Assembly: GCA_027486415.1 (NCBI GenBank)
Contig: JAIXPC010000011.1
Coordinates: 355,411-419,410, forward strand
Length of the DNA stretch: 64,000 bases
DNA from: Sphingomonadales bacterium
GTDB taxonomy: Bacteria; Pseudomonadota; Alphaproteobacteria; Sphingomonadales; Sphingomonadaceae
Reading direction: 5' to 3'
Of the stretch, positions 8,121-16,860 are shown one piece after another; the stretch's first letter is position 1, and every line of letters starts with the position of its first letter. Made by a program: the position numbers and the translations under genes. A model generated the notes under the pieces. It saw nothing but the letters and a program-made list of their open reading frames with translations. It had not been told where the DNA came from and did no database searches.

Positions 8121-9281
8121 TCAGTTCTGCGCGGCCTCGACGATGCGGAGCACGTTGCCGCCCCACATCTTGGCCAGATCGGCGTCGCTGTAACCGGCGG
8201 CGCGCAGGCGTTCCGTCACCTTGGGCAGGGCCGCGATGTCCTCGATGCCCTTGAGGCCGCCACCGCCATCCCAATCGGCGCCAAAGCAGATGTGATCGAC
8301 GCCGGCCACCGCGATCGCGCGCAGCACCATCGTCATGTAGGCTTCGAAATCGGCCGCCCACATCGGCTCGCTCTTGTCGAGCGCGCGCCATTTCGCGACC
8401 ATGTCAGCCTGCTGCGCCGGGGTCAGCCGGTCGCTGTGCTCATACTGGCCGAACACTTCGGCGCGGGCCGGCGTCATGTTCATCGGCGACATGAAGATGG
8501 TGGAAATGCACATGGCGCCGCCCTTGGCCGCCAGCTGCTTCAGCCGGCCTTCGTCAAGGTTGCGCGGGTGATCGAACGTCGACCGCAGGCTGGAGTGGGA
8601 GAGGATGATCGGCCTGGTCGACAGCGCCAGCATACGATCGAAGGCGGCATCAGAAGCGTGGCTGGCGTCGATGACCATGCCCAGCCGGTTCATCTCCTGC
8701 ACCCACGCCTTGCCGAGCGGGCTGAGCCCGCCCCATTTCGGGGTGTCGGTGGCGCTGTCGGCGAACTGGTTGTTGGCCGAATGCACCGGGCTGGCCAGCC
8801 TGACCCCGCGACGGTGAAACTCCGCCAGCAGCGACAGGTCTTCGCCCAGCGCATAGCTGTTTTCCATCGACTTGAAGGCGATCAGCGTGCCAGCCTTGTC
8901 GAGCCGACGCGCATCCGCCGCGGTCAGCGCCGGCCTGATGGCCTTGCTGTTGGCGGCGATGGTGCGATCGATCAGGTCTGACCGGCCGCGCGCGAAGGCG
9001 AGCGCATCGGCATAGCCCTTGGCCGACAATGGCCCCTGTTCGGTGTAGATGGCGAAGAAGCCGCCATCCAGCGCGCCATCCTGCATCCGCGGGATGTCGA
9101 GCTGGGAGATGTCGGTGTCGTAGCTGTGGCGCGCGGCAAAGTCCCAGCCCGGCCGGGCAAAGCTGATCCCGGTATCAAGATGGGTGTCGAGCGTCAGGAA
9201 GCTGCTGTGCGGAGCGGGCGCCGCAGCGGCCGCACTGGCCAGCAGCAGGGCCGGGAACAGGGCGGGGAGCAAGCGCCTCAT
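8121..9281 (-). CDS. Exported membrane dipeptidase, peptidase family M19
   Basis: A 386-residue protein with a signal peptide (MRRLLPALFPALLLASAAAAA). The metal site is intact, unlike the paralogue at 999: HxD as H34 and D36 in DTHLDT, a Glu in FKSMENSYAL, and histidines in DASHASD and LSHSS. M19 enzymes are dizinc dipeptidases, and bacterial members commonly prefer L-Xaa-D-Xaa dipeptides. Its ATG overlaps the stop of the upstream S12 gene by four bases (ATGA), making it the last gene of the dgcN operon. In that context it may release D-glutamate or another D residue in the periplasm for uptake. Confidence 0.93.
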   Translation of the reverse strand: MRRLLPALFPALLLASAAAAAPAPHSSFLTLDTHLDTGISFARPGWDFAARHSYDTDISQLDIPRMQDGALDGGFFAIYTEQGPLSAKGYADALAFARGRSDLIDRTIAANSKAIRPALTAADARRLDKAGTLIAFKSMENSYALGEDLSLLAEFHRRGVRLASPVHSANNQFADSATDTPKWGGLSPLGKAWVQEMNRLGMVIDASHASDAAFDRMLALSTRPIILSHSSLRSTFDHPRNLDEGRLKQLAAKGGAMCISTIFMSPMNMTPARAEVFGQYEHSDRLTPAQQADMVAKWRALDKSEPMWAADFEAYMTMVLRAIAVAGVDHICFGADWDGGGGLKGIEDIAALPKVTERLRAAGYSDADLAKMWGGNVLRIVEAAQN

Positions 9282-10858
9282 TTGCCGTCAGCCACCGGCT
9301 TCAGATCGAGATCGTGATAATCCCAGCTGAAATCGGCGATCGGGTTGGCCGCCTTCATGGTGACGCCGGTCACCTTGCCCTTGTCGTCGATGGCGAAGGT
9401 GACGATGGCCTTTTCCAGGGTCTTGTCATCGAAATCGGTGATGAAGCTGTTGTAGGCCCAGTGGGTCAGGCGCCCGGCCATGTTGGGCGACGAGGTGAAA
9501 TCGATCGTCAGCCCCCTGGCATCGTTGCCCACCACCACATCGCCATACCAGGCGTCGCGATAGCGGCCGGCGTAGCGTTCGGTCGGCAGGGATGGCGCGC
9601 CCTTGGCCTCGCCCGTGGTCTTTTGCATCGCCGCCAGCGCCTGGCGTCCGCCTTCAAGGCGCTGCTGGTACCAGCTTTCCCACTTGGCGATCCAGCCATT
9701 GTCGGGGAGGCCGAGATAATGATCGATCATGCGATAGGTGAGGCCAAGCAGCATGCCGCTGTCCTCGCTGTTCATCATGATCGCGAAACCGACATTCCTT
9801 TCCGGGATCAGGACGACGCGTGTGATCGACCCCAGCACGCCGCCACCGTGGCTGATGATCTTGTGGCCGCGATAGTCCTGCACCTGCCAGCCCAGTGCAT
9901 AGCTCTGGTAGGTCGGCTGTGCCAGTTTCAGGCTGTCGGGCAGCTGCGGCACCGGCATGATCGTCACCGGCTTCCACATTTCGGCGTGCTGGGCCTTGCT
10001 GAACAGCGGCTTGCCGTCGGGCAGGGCGCCGCCATTGAGCTGGATCTTCAGCCACGCCGCTTCGTCATTGGCGCTGAAGGTCAGCCCGCCGGCCGGGGCG
10101 GCGTTGCGGCCGAGCTCGTCCTTTTCATCCAGCGGTTGCTGCGCGCCCAGGCCGCGCAGCGGGCCCGAAAGGCGGGCGTGCGGGTAGGAGCGGTTCTCGA
10201 CCGTGAAGCGTTCCGGGCTGTCGGTGGTGGCCGTCATCATGCCGCCGGCACGCAGCACGCGGGCGCGGACGAAATCCTCCCAGCGCTGGCCGGTCACTTC
10301 CTCGATCAGCTGGCCGGCCACGGCATAGAGGATATTGTCATAGGCATAGGCCGACCGGAAACTGGTGCGGGGCTTGAGATGCGCCACGCGTTCCACCGTC
10401 TGCTTGCGGGTCAGCCGGGTGCGGGGCACCATCATCAGGTCGCCCTGGCCCAGCCCCAGCCCGCTGCGGTGGACGAGGAGATCGCGCACGGTGATCTCGC
10501 GCGTCACCCACGGATCGTTCATGCGGAACCACGGCATGTGCCGGATCACCGGATCGTCCCATTTGATCTTGCCTTCATCGACCAGGATGGCGAGGGCGGC
10601 GGCGGTGACGGCCTTGCCGGTGGAGCCGGTCTGGAAGGTGGTATCGGCATCAACCGGTGCGGTGCTGCCGAGCTGGCGGACGCCAAAGCCCCTTGCCATC
10701 GTCGTCTTGCCGTTTTCGACGATTGCAATGGCGACGCCGGGCGCGCCGATCTTCTGGCGCAGGGCCTCGACTTCCTTTTCAAAACCGGCGGGCGGCGCGG
10801 CAACGGCCGGAATGGCCACGGCAGAGAGCAGCAGGGCAGCAATTTTCAGGCGCATCAT
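9278..10858 (-). CDS. Exported serine hydrolase, S12 family, with C-terminal beta domain
   Basis: The ATG at 10858 overlaps the stop of the YkvI-like gene by four bases and begins a signal peptide (MMRLKIAALLLSAVAIPAVAA). The 526-residue protein has the S12 motifs SxxK as STGK (S79 and K82), a Tyr motif present as YDN instead of YSN, and HGG in SHGGGVLGS. The C-terminal 110 residues look like the beta-rich accessory domain (DUF3471-like) common in these hydrolases. It is third in the operon dgcN, ykvI-like, S12, M19. Translational coupling implies a matched role with the dipeptidase. Precise substrate unknown. Confidence 0.88.
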   Translation of the reverse strand: MMRLKIAALLLSAVAIPAVAAPPAGFEKEVEALRQKIGAPGVAIAIVENGKTTMARGFGVRQLGSTAPVDADTTFQTGSTGKAVTAAALAILVDEGKIKWDDPVIRHMPWFRMNDPWVTREITVRDLLVHRSGLGLGQGDLMMVPRTRLTRKQTVERVAHLKPRTSFRSAYAYDNILYAVAGQLIEEVTGQRWEDFVRARVLRAGGMMTATTDSPERFTVENRSYPHARLSGPLRGLGAQQPLDEKDELGRNAAPAGGLTFSANDEAAWLKIQLNGGALPDGKPLFSKAQHAEMWKPVTIMPVPQLPDSLKLAQPTYQSYALGWQVQDYRGHKIISHGGGVLGSITRVVLIPERNVGFAIMMNSEDSGMLLGLTYRMIDHYLGLPDNGWIAKWESWYQQRLEGGRQALAAMQKTTGEAKGAPSLPTERYAGRYRDAWYGDVVVGNDARGLTIDFTSSPNMAGRLTHWAYNSFITDFDDKTLEKAIVTFAIDDKGKVTGVTMKAANPIADFSWDYHDLDLKPVADGK

Positions 10859-11976
10859 GGCAAAGGCTCCGGTTTGAGCAGGCGATAGACGCCGATGGTG
10901 AGCAACGGCACGAGAAAGACGGCCAGGAACAGCCAGGCGAGGAAACGATAGCCCTGCGCGATCAGATCGACGAGGCCGACTTCGACCGCGACCAGCATGC
11001 AGCCGGCAAGGATGATGCTGCCGCTCAGCAGCCGGCCCTTCAGGCCCGGGGCCGCCCGTCCGCGCGCCACCAGCGCGCCGGCAATGCGTTCGTTGATGGC
11101 GTGGACGGCACCGACGCCGCTTTCCCACAGCGCGGCAAAGATCATCACCTGGAACAACAGGCCCAGCCACGGCAGCGCAATGGCGCCCAACAGCACCTCG
11201 GACGGCAACGCCGCCGATCCGATCGCGGGGTAGAACGCCAGCATGGCGGTGAAGAACAGCAGCGCAGGCAGCATGGCCAGCGGCCCGGCGATCGCGCCGG
11301 CAATCATCGCGTCGCGCCGGCTTCCGAGGTGGCGCAGAACGGGAAGCACCACCACCGCGCCGACGATGTTGTAGGCGGCATAGGTGACGCCGCCTTCCAG
11401 CCAGCCGGGCTTCACCGCCGGCTGCATGGCAAGGCCGGCGGAAATGCCGTCACCCAGCCGGACAAAGGCGATCAGGATGAAGATGATGTAGGTGGCGTAG
11501 ATGAGGAAGCTGGCATAGCGGAACAGTTCTTCCACCGCCGCTTCGCCGGGCGCGCTGGCGACGAGGATGGCCACGGCCAGTGCCAGCGTGCCGGCAACCG
11601 GCGGCCAGCCGAAGGTGGCAGCGCCGATGGCCCCCGCCGCCGCGCCGAACACGGCGAGGATCAGCACGACGAACACCAGATAGGCGATTTCGAACAGCGG
11701 CCACGCCGGCCCGAGCAGTTTCTGGAAGAAGCTGCGATAATCCAGCGCCTGCCATTGGTGGGCCAGCGCAAAGCTGATGGCGGCGACCACGCTCCAGATC
11801 AGCATGGCGAGGCCCATGGCGATGAGGCCGCCAATGGGCCCGGCCGGCACGAAGAATTCCGCCAGTTCGCGGCCGGTGGCATAGCCGCCACCGATGATCA
11901 CTGCCTTCAGGGCGAAGCCCGGCAGCAGGTAACGCTGGAACCAGCTGCCCTTCGTGCCGGGCGCGGAAGCGCTCAT
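10855..11976 (-). CDS. YkvI-like multi-pass membrane protein, probable amino-acid transporter
   Basis: A 373-residue protein with about ten hydrophobic segments, beginning GFALKAVIIGGGYATGRELAEFF. The glycine-rich first helix and overall layout match the YkvI family, related to APC/LeuT-fold transporters. The ATG overlaps the dgcN stop by four bases (ATGA), and its own stop overlaps the next start. Being fixed between the D-glutamate-type enzyme gene and two exported hydrolases, it is the best candidate for the inner-membrane importer of the released D-amino acid or peptide. That substrate is inferred from context only; YkvI proteins are poorly characterised. Confidence 0.75.
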   Translation of the reverse strand: MSASAPGTKGSWFQRYLLPGFALKAVIIGGGYATGRELAEFFVPAGPIGGLIAMGLAMLIWSVVAAISFALAHQWQALDYRSFFQKLLGPAWPLFEIAYLVFVVLILAVFGAAAGAIGAATFGWPPVAGTLALAVAILVASAPGEAAVEELFRYASFLIYATYIIFILIAFVRLGDGISAGLAMQPAVKPGWLEGGVTYAAYNIVGAVVVLPVLRHLGSRRDAMIAGAIAGPLAMLPALLFFTAMLAFYPAIGSAALPSEVLLGAIALPWLGLLFQVMIFAALWESGVGAVHAINERIAGALVARGRAAPGLKGRLLSGSIILAGCMLVAVEVGLVDLIAQGYRFLAWLFLAVFLVPLLTIGVYRLLKPEPLP

Positions 11977-13010
11977 GCCAGGCAGTTGTCCACCAGCGCG
12001 TCGAAGGCCGGGCCACCGCGGATGGGATCAGCGACCGGCAGGCCCAGCCGCAGCCGTTCGGCGGCCATCACCGCTTCTGCCGCGCCCTCGTTCAGGGCAA
12101 CGGTGTTGAGGCTGACCCCGCCACAGCGGATGGCCGGATTGGTGCGACGGCCCAGGCGTATCGTCATGTCGATCACCTCTTCGATGGCCGGCAGCGCATA
12201 GCCATCAAGGCCCAGCATATGGGTGCGGGTGGGATCGTGGCAGACGACGAAAACATCGGGCTGGCTGCCGTGCAGCAGGCCCAGTGAGACGGCGGCATAG
12301 GCCGGGTTGAACAGGGAACCCTGGCCTTCGATCACATCCCAGTGATCCGGCGCGGCGTCAGGGCTTAGGATCTCGGCGGCACCGGCTTCGAAATCCGAAA
12401 CGACGGCGTCCATCGGGATGCCGCCGCCGGCGATCAGGATGCCGGTCTGGCCGCTGGCACGGAAATCGGCGGCAAGGCCGCGCGCCACGAAGGCGCGGTG
12501 CAGGGCAAGTGCGGTGTATTTCTTGCCCAGCGCGCAATCGGTGCCAACAGTGAGCAGGCGCTTCCCGCTGCGTTTGCGCCCGTTGCCGATCGGGATGCCA
12601 GCGGGCGGCGTGCGGATGTTGATGAGGCGCCGGCCGGTGCGGGCGGCGGCTTCGGCCAGTTCCGGGATGGCTTCCAGGCGGGCGTGCATGCCGCTGATGA
12701 TGTCGAGCCCGGCTTCGAGCGCGGCGACCAGCGCGCTGATCCACGATACCGGGATGAAGCCACCCTGATTGGCAACGCCGATGACGATGGCGCGGGCACC
12801 GGCGGCGTGGGCGGCGGCGGGGTCCATCGTCGGCAGGCCGGCGCTCACCGTGCAGCCGGGAACGCCGAATTCGGCAACACAACGGTCACGGGCCCAGTCG
12901 ACGAGGCCAAAGGCGGTCTTGGCATAGCCGGCTTCGGTGGTGTCGCCCAGAAACAGCAGATAAGGCTGGGGCAGGGCCAGTCCTTCCACCAGGCGTCCCA
13001 TCGCATTCAT
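11973..13010 (-). CDS. dgcN: DUF1611 family protein, probable D-glutamate N-acetyltransferase DgcN
   Basis: ATG 13010 is chosen because AGGAG sits 8 bases upstream. The 345-residue protein has a DUF1611 N-terminal region and a P-loop-like GTDCALGKK (residues 156-164), both typical of the family. DgcN members acetylate D-glutamate to N-acetyl-D-glutamate, which DgcA then racemises to N-acetyl-L-glutamate. The co-occurrence here with a DgcA-type epimerase gene immediately upstream supports this over a generic DUF1611 call. It is the first gene of a four-gene operon with ATGA overlaps. The deacetylase that would finish the pathway is not in the window. Strict substrate specificity is unproven from sequence. 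Confidence 0.8.
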   Translation of the reverse strand: MNAMGRLVEGLALPQPYLLFLGDTTEAGYAKTAFGLVDWARDRCVAEFGVPGCTVSAGLPTMDPAAAHAAGARAIVIGVANQGGFIPVSWISALVAALEAGLDIISGMHARLEAIPELAEAAARTGRRLINIRTPPAGIPIGNGRKRSGKRLLTVGTDCALGKKYTALALHRAFVARGLAADFRASGQTGILIAGGGIPMDAVVSDFEAGAAEILSPDAAPDHWDVIEGQGSLFNPAYAAVSLGLLHGSQPDVFVVCHDPTRTHMLGLDGYALPAIEEVIDMTIRLGRRTNPAIRCGGVSLNTVALNEGAAEAVMAAERLRLGLPVADPIRGGPAFDALVDNCLA

Positions 13011-13066
13011 GGCTTCTTCTCCTGCCCTGTCCGATTCTTGCGCCGGCCGTTGGAACTGATGTGGCA

Positions 13067-13105
13067 CGCTATCGTCCTGATCGGAAAATTGTCAACCTGA
13101 TCAGG
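13067..13105 (-). promoter_or_regulatory. Promoter and operator of the dgcN operon
   Basis: Read on the minus strand, TTGACAATTTTCCGATCAGG occupies 13095-13076. TTGACA is a perfect -35, and a weak -10 (TAGCGT or ATAGCG) lies at about 13072-13066. On the plus strand the block reads TATCGTCCTGATCGGAAAA from 13070, nearly identical to the site at 956-974. A palindrome CCTGATCAGG lies at 13096-13105, just upstream of the -35 and overlapping the end of dgcA. The operator-like core falls inside the promoter spacer, a position usual for repressors. Confidence 0.6.
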
Positions 13106-14108
13106 ATCGGTTCGCGAATTCCCATACGGAGGGCGCGCAATCGATGTGCCCGCGCGCATAGGTGACGCATGGGGTGCGGTCACGGGCAAGAAAGGTCGGC
13201 CCGTCGAGATCGACGACATCGCAAAACTGGCCGACAATGAAGCTGGGCGCCATCGCCAGGCTGGTGCCCATCATGTTGCCGACCATCACGCCCAACCCCA
13301 GTTCACGGGCGCGGCGCGCGATGGCCAGCGCTTCGGTGAGGCCGCCGCACTTGTCGAGCTTGATGTTGACGAGATCAAAGCGCCCGACCAGCCCATCGGT
13401 ATCGGCAAGGCACAGGGCGCTTTCGTCGGCGACGAAGGGCAGGGGGCGGACAAGGCCATCCAGCGACGCTTCATCGCCGCGCCTGAGCGGCTGTTCGAGC
13501 TGGGCGATATCGTGAGCCAGAAGCACCGGCAGCAAGCGTTCCAGCGTGGCGCGGTCATAGCCCTGGTTGGCATCGACGCCGATCCAGGCCGTGGGCCGCG
13601 CGGCGCGGATGGCGGCCACCCGCGCGCAATCGAGATCGAGATCGCCCGTCAGCTTGACCTTGACCGGAGCGAGCGGATCGATGGCCGTGGCGGCCGCTGC
13701 CATCGCTTCGGGTGCTTCGGCACCCAGGGTGAGCGTGGAGAGCAGCGGGCGCGGCGGATCGATGCCGGCCAGTTGCCAGACAGGCCTGCCGGTCTGCTGC
13801 GCCTCCAGCGCCCACAGCGCGCAATCGATCGCGTTGCGCGCGCCGCCCGGTGGCAGCAGCGATTGCAGGTCGGCGCGCGTGGCACCGGCCTCGATCGCGG
13901 CCCGCACGCTCTCGGCCTCAGCCAGCATGTGGGCGGCGTCGTCGTTCAGATAATAGACCCCGGCCGCTTCGCCGCAGCCGCTGTGTTCACCGTGTGTGAT
14001 CCGCGCCAGCAGCACGGCGGTTTCGGCAAACACATGGCCCGAAATGCGGAAGGGCTTGTGATAGGGAAAATGCTCGATGCGAAGGTCGAGCGATCGCGTT
14101 GTCGCCAT
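13101..14108 (-). CDS. dgcA: Dipeptide epimerase-family enzyme, probable N-acetyl-D-glutamate racemase DgcA
   Basis: The ATG at 14108 shares one base with the upstream S12 stop (TGATG). The 335-residue protein belongs to the enolase superfamily, dipeptide-epimerase branch: KVK (K150 and K152) is the first acid/base motif, the metal ligands are D179 (in GVDANQG), E205 (in LEQPL) and D228 (in ADES), and K250 (in NIKLDKCGG) is the second base. Family members epimerise L-Ala-D/L-Glu, while DgcA acts on N-acetyl-glutamate. With dgcN next downstream, the D-glutamate catabolic role is favoured, but recycling of the murein dipeptide L-Ala-D-Glu remains possible. Confidence 0.85.
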   Translation of the reverse strand: MATTRSLDLRIEHFPYHKPFRISGHVFAETAVLLARITHGEHSGCGEAAGVYYLNDDAAHMLAEAESVRAAIEAGATRADLQSLLPPGGARNAIDCALWALEAQQTGRPVWQLAGIDPPRPLLSTLTLGAEAPEAMAAAATAIDPLAPVKVKLTGDLDLDCARVAAIRAARPTAWIGVDANQGYDRATLERLLPVLLAHDIAQLEQPLRRGDEASLDGLVRPLPFVADESALCLADTDGLVGRFDLVNIKLDKCGGLTEALAIARRARELGLGVMVGNMMGTSLAMAPSFIVGQFCDVVDLDGPTFLARDRTPCVTYARGHIDCAPSVWEFANRS

Positions 14109-16069
14109 CAGTACACCAGCGAGAAGCCATAGAGGTTGAAGGCGAAGGTGAGCCAGGCGCAGACCAGCCCTGACGCCAGCAGCAGCAACGCGCCCAGTCG
14201 CATCGTCCACGCCCTGCCTTGGGACAGGGTGAGGGCGAAATGCCAGCCGGCGGTGAGCACGAGGCCGATGCTGGCAGCAGGGGTGAGCGCACGCAGCGTC
14301 TGGATCAGCCAGTCGAGCGGGCCGCCGATGCTGCCGATATCGGCCGAGAAGGCGACGACGAGGCCGAGCCAGCCGGCAACCGCGATCACCACCAGCCACG
14401 CTGCCAGCCGTGACAGCCGCCACGCTGTCAGCGCGCTGCCGCTGAGGGCGAATGTGGCGCCGAACGTGCGGCGCACCAGCGCCCGCACCGGCCAGCCCAG
14501 GGCGGCCAGCAGGACGAGGGCGAGAGCGCCACCCGCGGCAGGCAGCAGCCAGGCCGCATTGGTGCCGGCCGGGGCTGGTTCATAGACCATGAACGGCGAG
14601 ATGGCATCGGTGCTCATCCTGACGACGCGGCCATCCTTGACGACGGCAGCGATGCGCTCGCCGCTGTTGCGATCGGTCCACACGAACGGCGCGGTTTCCA
14701 CCCAGTCGGGCGTGCCCGCATTCAACGCCTCCAGCGCCGGCAGGGCGATCTTGCCATCCTTGTCGACGACCACCTTGGCCTGGCCGATGAGGCCCAGCAG
14801 GCTGAGGAAGTTGGTGAAGCTGCCGCGGCTGCTGACGTAGGTGCCAGCCAGCATCCGGGCGTGCTTGCGGGCGGTGGCGGGATCAACGGCTGCCACTGGC
14901 GGTCGGCCGGGCAGGTAGCGATCGGCAAAGCCGTGGAACAGGGCCGAACGCACGGCCGACGCCGCGCCCGCCGCACCGCCGCTGTTCACCGAGATGTAGA
15001 TGCCGACATCGGCATCGGGGAACAGCCACAGATAGGAATGGAATTGCGTGGTGTCGCCGCCATGACCGATGGCGCGGTGGCCATTGGTCCATTGTTCATA
15101 GAAGCCCAGTGCCATGCGGTTGAGCGGGCCGACTCCGGCTGCGTTGGTGTCGTGCATCTGGCGCGCGGTTTCGGGCTTCAGCAGGCCGGCACCATCATTG
15201 AGATGGGCCATCATGAAGCGGCCCATGTCGGCGCCGCTGGCGGCAAGACTGCCGGCCGGCCAGGGCAGCACGATCTCATAGGGTTGCGGATCCCTGGAGC
15301 CATCCTTGTAGCCCCGCGACATCAGCGGTGCGAGGCCGGCGGGCAGGGGCTGGCGAAAGCTCGACCGTGTCATGCCGATGGGCGAGAAGATGTGCTTTTC
15401 GATATAGGCTTCCAGCGGTTCGCCGCTGACCCGCTCGACGATGTAGCCGGCGAGCGCCGTGGCATAGTTGGAATAGGCCGGCGTGGTGCCCGGCGCGAAC
15501 ACGCGGCTGGGCAGGGCGCGCTTCATCAGCACCGAAAGCGGCAGTGCAGCCTTGGGATCGGTACCGATCAGGTAGCGCACCGATTCCTCGAACCCGGCGG
15601 TGTGGGTGAGGATGTGGCGCAGGGTGATCGGCTTGCCGTCGAACGGCGGGATGGTGAAATCCAGATAGGCGTTGACGTCGCGATCCAGATCAAGCTTGCC
15701 GGCTTCGACCTGCTGCATCACCGCCGTCCAGGTGAACAGCTTTGACACCGAACCGGGCCGGAACAGCGTGGCATCGGGATCGACAGGCGCGCGTTTGGCG
15801 ACATCGGCAAAGCCATAGCCCTTGGCCAGCAAGGGGCCATTGCCGCGCACGACGACGACAACCGCGCCGGGGATATGCCCCTTGGCGAGGGCATAGGGCA
15901 TGAAGCCGTCCAGCCAGGCTTCAAGGTCGCGGGCATCGATGGCCGGGGTGGCCGCAGGCACGGCTGCCGCTGCCACCGCAGGTGCCTGCACGGATTGCGC
16001 TGTCGCGGCCGGCGACCCCACGATCAGCAGCGCCAGAGCCGCCACCCATCCCTTCAGCAGCCTGTGCAT
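14108..16069 (-). CDS. S12 serine hydrolase with C-terminal transmembrane domain
   Basis: I choose ATG 16069, which gives a clean signal peptide (MHRLLKGWVAALALLIVGS); a G-rich ribosome-binding site lies 10 bases upstream. The 653-residue protein has SVSK (S107 and K110), YSN (in YSNYATALAG) and HGG (in GHGGDTTQFHS). After the catalytic domain come about four membrane helices (roughly residues 495-650), which should anchor it in the inner membrane with the enzyme facing the periplasm. It is the first gene of the operon with dgcA, under the double-motif promoter at 16156-16199. The closest sibling in the window is the hydrolase at 2163. Confidence 0.88.
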   Translation of the reverse strand: MHRLLKGWVAALALLIVGSPAATAQSVQAPAVAAAAVPAATPAIDARDLEAWLDGFMPYALAKGHIPGAVVVVVRGNGPLLAKGYGFADVAKRAPVDPDATLFRPGSVSKLFTWTAVMQQVEAGKLDLDRDVNAYLDFTIPPFDGKPITLRHILTHTAGFEESVRYLIGTDPKAALPLSVLMKRALPSRVFAPGTTPAYSNYATALAGYIVERVSGEPLEAYIEKHIFSPIGMTRSSFRQPLPAGLAPLMSRGYKDGSRDPQPYEIVLPWPAGSLAASGADMGRFMMAHLNDGAGLLKPETARQMHDTNAAGVGPLNRMALGFYEQWTNGHRAIGHGGDTTQFHSYLWLFPDADVGIYISVNSGGAAGAASAVRSALFHGFADRYLPGRPPVAAVDPATARKHARMLAGTYVSSRGSFTNFLSLLGLIGQAKVVVDKDGKIALPALEALNAGTPDWVETAPFVWTDRNSGERIAAVVKDGRVVRMSTDAISPFMVYEPAPAGTNAAWLLPAAGGALALVLLAALGWPVRALVRRTFGATFALSGSALTAWRLSRLAAWLVVIAVAGWLGLVVAFSADIGSIGGPLDWLIQTLRALTPAASIGLVLTAGWHFALTLSQGRAWTMRLGALLLLASGLVCAWLTFAFNLYGFSLVY

Positions 16070-16155
16070 CACTGTTTCACTTCCCCCCATTTGTCACCGG
16101 CATGCCGGTGGAACTTGCAGGCGCGCTCGCAAACCCTTACCAATTGAGCGGGCGC

Positions 16156-16199
16156 ATCAGTCTGATTGGAAATAATGAGCCTGATTGGAAAATTGTCAA
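16156..16199 (-). promoter_or_regulatory. Promoter with two operator-like repeats between S12-dgcA and the XRE-cupin gene
   Basis: On the minus strand TTGACAATTTTCCAATCAGG (16199-16180) matches the dgcN promoter element at 19 of 20 positions. TTGACA is the -35 and CATTAT/ATTATT (about 16177-16171) the -10. A second copy of the core on the plus strand, TCTGATTGGAAATAA, lies at 16161-16175 and forms the palindrome ATCAG-T-CTGAT (16156-16166). The region lies directly upstream of the divergent XRE-cupin regulator gene (GTG 16219), the natural arrangement for an autoregulated repressor. Confidence 0.65.
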
Positions 16200-16218
16200 A
16201 CGGCGTTTGGGGGTACAG

Positions 16219-16842
16219 GTGAACGATCAATCGGTTCCGCCAACGCTGGGCACGGTGCTGAAGGGCATCCGATCCCGGCATGGCTGGACGCTCAAGGAGA
16301 TGAGCGACCGCTGCGGCATCCCGGTCTCGACCCTTTCAAAGGTCGAGCATGACCGGCTGACGCTGTCGTATGACAAGCTGCAGCAACTCAGCCGCCGCCT
16401 GAAGATCCGCATGTCGGACCTGTTCGCCGACGGGCCGGACGACAGTGCGCCCAGGGTGACCGGCCGGCGCAGCATCGGATCCATCGACCGGGCGGTGCGC
16501 GTTGTCACCGACAATTATGATTATTCCTATCTGTGCACCGATCTGCGCCGCAAGCGCATGATCCCGATCCTCACCCGCATCCGCGCCCAGAGCGCCAGCG
16601 AATTTGGCGACCTGGTTCGCCACCAGGGCGAGGAATTCATCTACGTGCTGGAAGGCCGCATCGAGGTGCATTCGGAATTCTATGACCCGGTGGTGCTGGA
16701 AACCGGGCAGGGCATCTATCTCGACAGTTCGATGGGCCACGCCTACGTGGTCGGCGAAGGCTGCAAGGAAGCCCTGGTGCTGGGCGTCTGCTCAAGCGCC
16801 GACGAGAATCTGATGGATTCGCTGATGAACTTGCACAACTGA
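16219..16842 (+). CDS. XRE-family transcriptional regulator with C-terminal cupin domain
   Basis: The reading frame is open further upstream, but the homologous sequence starts near GTG 16219, so I use that. The 207-residue protein has an N-terminal XRE helix-turn-helix (about 10-68: LGTVLKGIRSRHGWTLKEMS, CGIPVSTLSKVEH) and a cupin domain (about 115-200, with GEEFIYVLEG and GHAYVVGEG). This two-domain type senses a small metabolite in the cupin pocket and controls nearby amino-acid or peptide catabolic genes. It is divergent from the S12-dgcA operon across a region with repeated motif copies, and is the prime candidate to bind the shared element in this locus. Confidence 0.9.
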   Translation: MNDQSVPPTLGTVLKGIRSRHGWTLKEMSDRCGIPVSTLSKVEHDRLTLSYDKLQQLSRRLKIRMSDLFADGPDDSAPRVTGRRSIGSIDRAVRVVTDNYDYSYLCTDLRRKRMIPILTRIRAQSASEFGDLVRHQGEEFIYVLEGRIEVHSEFYDPVVLETGQGIYLDSSMGHAYVVGEGCKEALVLGVCSSADENLMDSLMNLHN

Positions 16843-16860
16843 GCCGGCGTCAGGCCGGCT
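16842..16860. terminator. Short hairpin between convergent stops
   Basis: AGCCGGC (16842-16848) pairs with GCCGGCT (16854-16860) around loop GTCAG. It overlaps the 3' ends of the XRE-cupin and cupin genes, whose stops are only seven bases apart. There is little T tract (TTGTT), so termination efficiency is uncertain. Confidence 0.4.
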
